A program made the position numbers and the translations under genes. Under the pieces are notes generated by a model that ran no database searches, had not been told where the DNA came from, and saw only the letters and a list, made by a program, of their open reading frames with translations. Below are positions 60,290-64,000 of a stretch of DNA of 64,000 bases, in pieces; the stretch's first letter is position 1; each line of letters opens with the position of its first letter. The stretch covers positions 744,001 through 808,000 of the forward strand of contig OX638353.1 of the NCBI GenBank assembly GCA_951813255.1, written 5' to 3'. This DNA is from an uncultured Dehalococcoidia bacterium (GTDB lineage: Bacteria > Chloroflexota > Dehalococcoidia > Lucifugimonadales > JAAXIE01).

Positions 60290-61522
60290 TCAGCTTAGGC
60301 GTCGTATGCGGGGAGCTCCAATAGCGGCTGAGAGGCTGGCCGCTAGCAGGACGCTGCCGTTGATCAACAGAGCGCCTGGAGCGCCCAGGCCAGCGGCCAT
60401 GGCGCCCACGCTCAAGTGGCCAATAGGCGCGGACCCGATGCTGAGAACCCACGAGCCCATTGCTCGGCCCCTCTGGTCGTTGGTTACGCTCGCCTGCATC
60501 AGGGTTTTGTACAGAGTGTCTGCCATAGAAGCGCAGCCGTTGATGAAGGCCAGCACTGCAAGGAAGACGAAAAGATTGTCGTTCACCGAAAAGGCCATTT
60601 GTCCCAAGCCGAACCCCGTGGCGGCGCCGAACATCAGGAGCCCCTTGTACTTCGTGTCACCCAAGTTGGCTAGGAGAATTAGACCGAGGACACCACCTCC
60701 CTGGCGGACCGCGGTCATGTAGCCCAACCCCTCCGGACCGACGTCCAGCACATCGCGGGCGAACACGGGCAACAGAGTCTGGTGGGTGAAGCCGAAAACC
60801 TCGGTGATCGATGTGAGCAGCATCAGAATCATCAAGGTCCGGTTCTCCCGCAGCAACCGTATGTATCCAGTGAGGTTTTGCCAGACGCTGTCCCGCTGGC
60901 TGGGCGCTGCTTGCCCCACGTCCCGCAGCGTGAACAGGCTCAGTCCTGCCAGCACATATGCCGCGGCTATCACGAGGTATTGCTCCCCCACTCCTGTGGC
61001 CCCAATCACCAAGCCTGCGATTGGCGCGCCTACCACCGCGCCAGCCCGTTGAGCCATACCACCAAGAGCAAGCCCGTTCAGGGCGTGTTGTGGGCCCACG
61101 ATGTCGTAGGTGTAGGATTGGCGAATAGTCATAGTGAAAGAGAAGGCGGCCCCTGCAGCACAGGCCAGCAGGATGATGTGCCAAACGCGGGCAGTCTCGG
61201 TGAGCAGCATCAACGCGGTGATCAGAGCGATTATCCCAGCCGCAAGACTGGCCAAGCGCAGGCAGGTGCGCCTGTCCACCCTGTCGGCGATGGCGCCGGA
61301 GACGATGCCTAGGAAGAAGAAGGGAGCCATACGCGCGGCCGCCGCGACTCCCACCATGAACGCGGAGTTAGTCATCTCCAGAACAAGCCATCCCAACGCC
61401 ACATGCTCCATTCCCATGGCGAGGGACTGCATTAGCGTAGCGCCCCAGAATAGCCGGAAGTCGCGATACCGGAAGGAGGTAGCCCAGCTGGCCCGGCCTG
61501 TAGGGGGAGAGTTCAGGGCCAT
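60290..61522 (-). CDS. MFS transporter (MFS_3 type)
   Basis: A 410-residue major facilitator with about 12 spans. N-terminal FRYRDFRLFWGATLMQSLAM, loop motif IADRVDRRTCLRLASLAAGI, and the second-half repeat. Similar class to the protein at 29.6 kb. It is upstream of the sulfotransferase-like gene on the same strand but separated by 89 bp. Substrate unknown. Confidence 0.85.
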   Translation of the reverse strand: MALNSPPTGRASWATSFRYRDFRLFWGATLMQSLAMGMEHVALGWLVLEMTNSAFMVGVAAAARMAPFFFLGIVSGAIADRVDRRTCLRLASLAAGIIALITALMLLTETARVWHIILLACAAGAAFSFTMTIRQSYTYDIVGPQHALNGLALGGMAQRAGAVVGAPIAGLVIGATGVGEQYLVIAAAYVLAGLSLFTLRDVGQAAPSQRDSVWQNLTGYIRLLRENRTLMILMLLTSITEVFGFTHQTLLPVFARDVLDVGPEGLGYMTAVRQGGGVLGLILLANLGDTKYKGLLMFGAATGFGLGQMAFSVNDNLFVFLAVLAFINGCASMADTLYKTLMQASVTNDQRGRAMGSWVLSIGSAPIGHLSVGAMAAGLGAPGALLINGSVLLAASLSAAIGAPRIRRLS

Positions 61523-61642
61523 GGGCAGTAAAGAGGACCCAATGGCATAGTGGCGGGATTATACCAGTAGGCCAACGTCCCCCGAATCTAGGACGGATAC
61601 CTTAGAGAAAGTTAAGGGGAGTCACGAAGGAGAAGTGAGGCT

Positions 61643-62275
61643 TTATGCGTTGACGCGGTAGACCCAGATTTGGTGATAAACGTCGGGCTCACCCTTGGGG
61701 AGGCCGAGGAATGGATCGGTAACTTCCTCAAGTGTCCATGTTCCATCATTTTGCATCCGGGTCTGCTGCCGTTCGAATTCGCTGCCCGGCTGGTACATGT
61801 CCTCACGCAGGCTGAACACGACGAACCCGTTTGGCTTTGTCACACGGGCCAATTCTTCCAGTGAGGAAGCGGGTGCATGGCCAAGTGTATACACTCCCAT
61901 GCTGATGACGGCCCCGAACCGGCCATTCGGGTAGTCCAGTATCTCGCCCAGCGCCATCTGGTGCAACTCTCGGTACACACCCTTGGAGCCCGCCTCATCC
62001 AGCATCCCTTGGGAGAGGTCCATGGCCACTAGGTCCTTGTAGCCCATACCTGCCAGAATCTCGCCCGCAAGGCCGGTGCCAGCCCCAGCGTCCAGTATCG
62101 GAGTGTCCTGTGGGGCGTGACGGGCCAGTGCCTCTGCCCCCCGCTGGGGTACTATCCAGCCGAAGTCTTTCTCCAAGTCGGAGTCGTAGTCCTTGGCCCA
62201 CTGGTCATACCGCTCCTCCAACTCTTGGTTGTTGGTGGAGGCGTATACCCACTGTACCCGGTTGTGCTGTTCCAT
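61643..62275 (-). CDS. Class I SAM-dependent methyltransferase
   Basis: A 210-residue methyltransferase. The N-terminus EERYDQWAKDYDSDLEKDFG is the Williams-Beuren/UbiE-like entrance, SAM motif I is ILDAGAGTGLAGEILAGMG, motif II AMDLSQGMLDEAGSKG, and the C-terminal WTLEEVTDPFLGLPKGEPDV. It is downstream of panD and a second methyltransferase (40-bp gap), so it shares the operon. GGGAG precedes the ATG. Substrate unknown. Confidence 0.82.
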   Translation of the reverse strand: MEQHNRVQWVYASTNNQELEERYDQWAKDYDSDLEKDFGWIVPQRGAEALARHAPQDTPILDAGAGTGLAGEILAGMGYKDLVAMDLSQGMLDEAGSKGVYRELHQMALGEILDYPNGRFGAVISMGVYTLGHAPASSLEELARVTKPNGFVVFSLREDMYQPGSEFERQQTRMQNDGTWTLEEVTDPFLGLPKGEPDVYHQIWVYRVNA

Positions 62276-62315
62276 GTATCTCCCTAGTCGTGCCCGAGTG
62301 AGCCTAGGTTACGGG

Positions 62316-63140
62316 CTATTTTCGGCAGATATAGAGGGCCCACCCTATTTCACGTGTGTCCACTGCCAGTGCTGTCTCCTTGTAGGCATGGGCCAAGTAT
62401 TCGGACCGCTCCGTGAGATGACCGCCGATCCGTTGGGAGGCTACGTCGGAGAGGTGAAGATAGCTCAGCTTGAGGTGGTGGGAGTAGTTGTGGGCCTCCA
62501 ACACTTGGAAGCCAGCCTCCTGCAGCGCGTCCTGGTAGCTCGTGAAATTGAATGGTGTATCGAACAGCAGGCGCTCATAGACATGCTTCCACGCGTTCTC
62601 GCTGATGTCCGGGCGTGGCTTGTACAGGTCGTCGAACACTAGAGTCCCACCGGGGGCCAATACCCGGTAAGCTTCCTCCAACGTCTTCTGCTTATCGGGT
62701 ATGTGATAGAAGGAGGCTTGGCTCCACACATGGGTGAAGGCCCCATCTCCGAAGGGCAGGTCGGTGGCCGACGCCTTCTCGAAAGACACATGGGCCTGCA
62801 CGTCAGGCACTAAGGTCTTGAGCCTTTCCTTGGCCCCCTCCACTCTCACGCCGCTGAGGTCGATGCCCACGACCTTGCAACCAGTGTTCTCGTACAGCCA
62901 GGTACAGGCGTTGCCGTTGCCGCAGCCGATGTCCAGCACCGTAGCCTTGGTGTCGATGCCTCCCCTGCGGGCCATGATGTGATTGAGGTTGGCCCCAGCC
63001 TTCAGGAAGTCTGAGCCCGTGCTCTCATCGAAGACTCCCCAATGTACGCTGCCGTTGGGGTCCCATATCTCGCGATATACAACGTCCTCGGCGTCGTAGT
63101 AAACCTCGGTCTCGCGCTCAGTGAACTGGCTCGTACTCAT
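62316..63140 (-). CDS. Class I SAM-dependent methyltransferase, N-methyltransferase-like
   Basis: A 274-residue methyltransferase. YYDAEDVVYREIWDPNGSVH then WGVFDESTG opens a lid region like those of glycine/sarcosine and phosphoethanolamine N-methyltransferases. SAM motif I is VLDIGCGNGNACTWLYENTG, with VGIDLSGVRVEGAKERLK and DLPFGDGAFTHVWSQASFYH following. The start codon lies inside the end of panD, with a 23-nt overlap and GGAGCGACG upstream, giving tight translational coupling. That ties it to beta-alanine. Confidence 0.85.
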   Translation of the reverse strand: MSTSQFTERETEVYYDAEDVVYREIWDPNGSVHWGVFDESTGSDFLKAGANLNHIMARRGGIDTKATVLDIGCGNGNACTWLYENTGCKVVGIDLSGVRVEGAKERLKTLVPDVQAHVSFEKASATDLPFGDGAFTHVWSQASFYHIPDKQKTLEEAYRVLAPGGTLVFDDLYKPRPDISENAWKHVYERLLFDTPFNFTSYQDALQEAGFQVLEAHNYSHHLKLSYLHLSDVASQRIGGHLTERSEYLAHAYKETALAVDTREIGWALYICRK

Positions 63141-63495
63141 ACGCCGTCGCTCCTTCCAGGTATTCGACGAATCGGTTCTCCTCGTCGACCAGAATCATCT
63201 TGGGCTCGATGGGTGCCTCAGTAACTTCAAAAGAGAGAATGATGACGCAGTCACCCTGGTTCACGAGCTTGGCAGCTGCGCCCTGTATGGCTATATCGCC
63301 CTTGCCGGCAGGACCTGGTATCACGTAGGTCTCCAGACGAGCGCCATTGTCGATGTCGCATACCATGACCTTCTCGTTGGGCCAGAGATCGACCCTGCGC
63401 ATAAGGTCTTCATCTATCACGATGCTGCCGATGTAATCGGGGTTCGCCTCTGTGACGTAGGCGCGGTGAATCTTTGATCGAAGAACGACTCTCAT
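63118..63495 (-). CDS. panD: Aspartate 1-decarboxylase
   Basis: A 125-residue PanD proenzyme. MRVVLRSKIHRAYVTEANPD then YIGSIVIDEDLM has the self-cleaving G23-S24 bond that makes the pyruvoyl group; GDIAIQGAAAKLVNQGDCVI is the family core. It decarboxylates L-aspartate to beta-alanine for pantothenate and coenzyme A. The start was put at the ATG at 63493-63495 after GGGAGGAAC. Normal length for the family. It is the first gene of an operon with two methyltransferases, not with panB/panC. Confidence 0.92.
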   Translation of the reverse strand: MRVVLRSKIHRAYVTEANPDYIGSIVIDEDLMRRVDLWPNEKVMVCDIDNGARLETYVIPGPAGKGDIAIQGAAAKLVNQGDCVIILSFEVTEAPIEPKMILVDEENRFVEYLEGATAYEYEPVH

Positions 63496-63940
63496 CCCTG
63501 TTCCTCCCAGTTGGTGTACCCAACGGCGCACATGGTTGTATCCCAAGGGGATTGGCCGCTGGATTGGTTCAGTGGGTCCGTCGCAGACACATGGGCGCGC
63601 AGCCCTAGGGAAGCGGAATGTGGGTGAAGTAAGAGGCGCCTGCGCGGCGGGCTATATTGGAATGAGGGACGCTAAGTCTCAGTGGGAAGGAACTGCTTGA
63701 TCCTAGCCCTGGAGCGCTTGTCGGGCAGGGGGTCCGTGCCCCTTATGATTCTTAGGGAAGTCACACTGAAAACTTAGCTGGATATCCTCCCCTTGTCAAC
63801 CTTGCCTTGTTGCGAAGCCCCGGTAAGGAACTGACCGGGCTTTATCAGAACCAGATGCCGCGGGTAGGGCTTCAAACAGTGGCCTCAAGCACGTATGCTT
63901 GCTGGCAGTCTGGAATTGACCCGCATTGAGAGGAGGCCCC
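63496..63940. other. 445-bp gene-free spacer
   Basis: No gene or RNA recognised. A weak hairpin (AGCCCCGGT near 63816-63824 with ACCGGGCT near 63834-63841, one bulge, then TT) could terminate or attenuate transcription. GAGGAGG lies just before the ATG at 63941. Confidence 0.55.
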
Positions 63941-64000
63941 ATGGAGATTGAGAACAAGCTGAAGCAGTTAGGTTATGAACTGCCCCCAGCGCCAGCGCCG
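63941..64000 (+). CDS. RidA/YjgF-family protein start (partial)
   Basis: The visible 20 residues, MEIENKLKQLGYELPPAPAP, are the typical N-terminus of RidA/YjgF/YER057c-family imine deaminases and relatives (helix then L-P-P-A-P). AGGAGG sits upstream. The gene runs past the right edge. If confirmed, it would deaminate reactive enamine/imine intermediates. Confidence 0.65.
   Translation, partial: MEIENKLKQLGYELPPAPAP

Overview
The window (about 58-60% G+C by eye) is a gene-dense bacterial chromosome segment with roughly 60 protein genes and no rRNA, tRNA or CRISPR array that I could recognise. The repertoire is several CaiB/BaiF CoA-transferases, paired acyl-CoA dehydrogenases, luciferase-like flavin oxidoreductases, ThDP decarboxylases, amidases, amidohydrolases, a Rieske oxygenase, an extradiol dioxygenase and two sulfite-oxidase-type Mo enzymes, with (PT)n-rich surface proteins and InlB-repeat lipoproteins. 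This resembles uncultured Chloroflexota (SAR202/Dehalococcoidia-like heterotrophs that degrade recalcitrant organic matter). That placement is inferred from gene content only; no phylogenetic marker is present.

Layout. 0-8.7 kb: end of a FAH-family gene, a ThDP enzyme, a divergent UGSC selenoprotein operon, then an IMPase / CoA-transferase / asparaginase run facing another CoA-transferase. 8.8-12.3 kb: accessory stretch with three small phage-type HTH or unknown proteins, a VapBC module and palindromic repeats. 12.4-19.4 kb: DUF429 and NmrA-like genes, an acyl-CoA dehydrogenase pair, a HicAB module, a FAD oxidoreductase and a HbpS/GlcG protein. 19.5-30.9 kb: CoA-transferase, two lipoproteins, an orphan HsdR_N protein, nitroreductase, benzoylformate-decarboxylase-like enzyme, a membrane EEP protein of PGAP2IP/CWH43 architecture, an LLM oxidoreductase and an MFS exporter. 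31.2-37.5 kb: repeat-rich surface protein, Rieske oxygenase, D-aminoacylase-type amidohydrolase and quinone-oxidoreductase-like MDR. 37.5-40 kb: degraded IS1380 transposase, MscR-like alcohol dehydrogenase and a word-repeat array. 40-49.6 kb: LLM enzyme, atypical M20 hydrolase, two Mo oxidoreductases, LigB dioxygenase, PAC2 protein, cupin and esterase. 49.7-56.5 kb: a co-directional catabolic block (amidase, decarboxylase-like protein, ACMSD-type amidohydrolase, second amidase, VOC, cupin). 56.5-64 kb: lipoprotein, Fe-ADH, aryl-sulfotransferase-like protein, MFS, two methyltransferases with panD, and the start of a RidA gene.

The strongest single observation is an in-frame UGA at 3783-3785 (minus strand) in a UGSC-family gene. 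It is followed after exactly 18 nt by a GGUCU loop closed by a perfect 5-bp stem, the same loop and spacing as the E. coli fdhF SECIS, so this is a genuine selenocysteine gene that ordinary gene callers split in two.

The second is a family of short word arrays (5'-AGMTACRA-3') in three separate intergenic regions, repeated at spacings close to 11, 21 and 33 nt. An 18-nt exact copy of one array lies inside an HTH protein gene at 10.5 kb.

Other leads are a panD plus two-methyltransferase operon that could make N-methylated beta-alanine, and enzyme paralogues with altered catalytic residues (asparaginase T-to-S and D-to-A; M20 metal ligand replaced).
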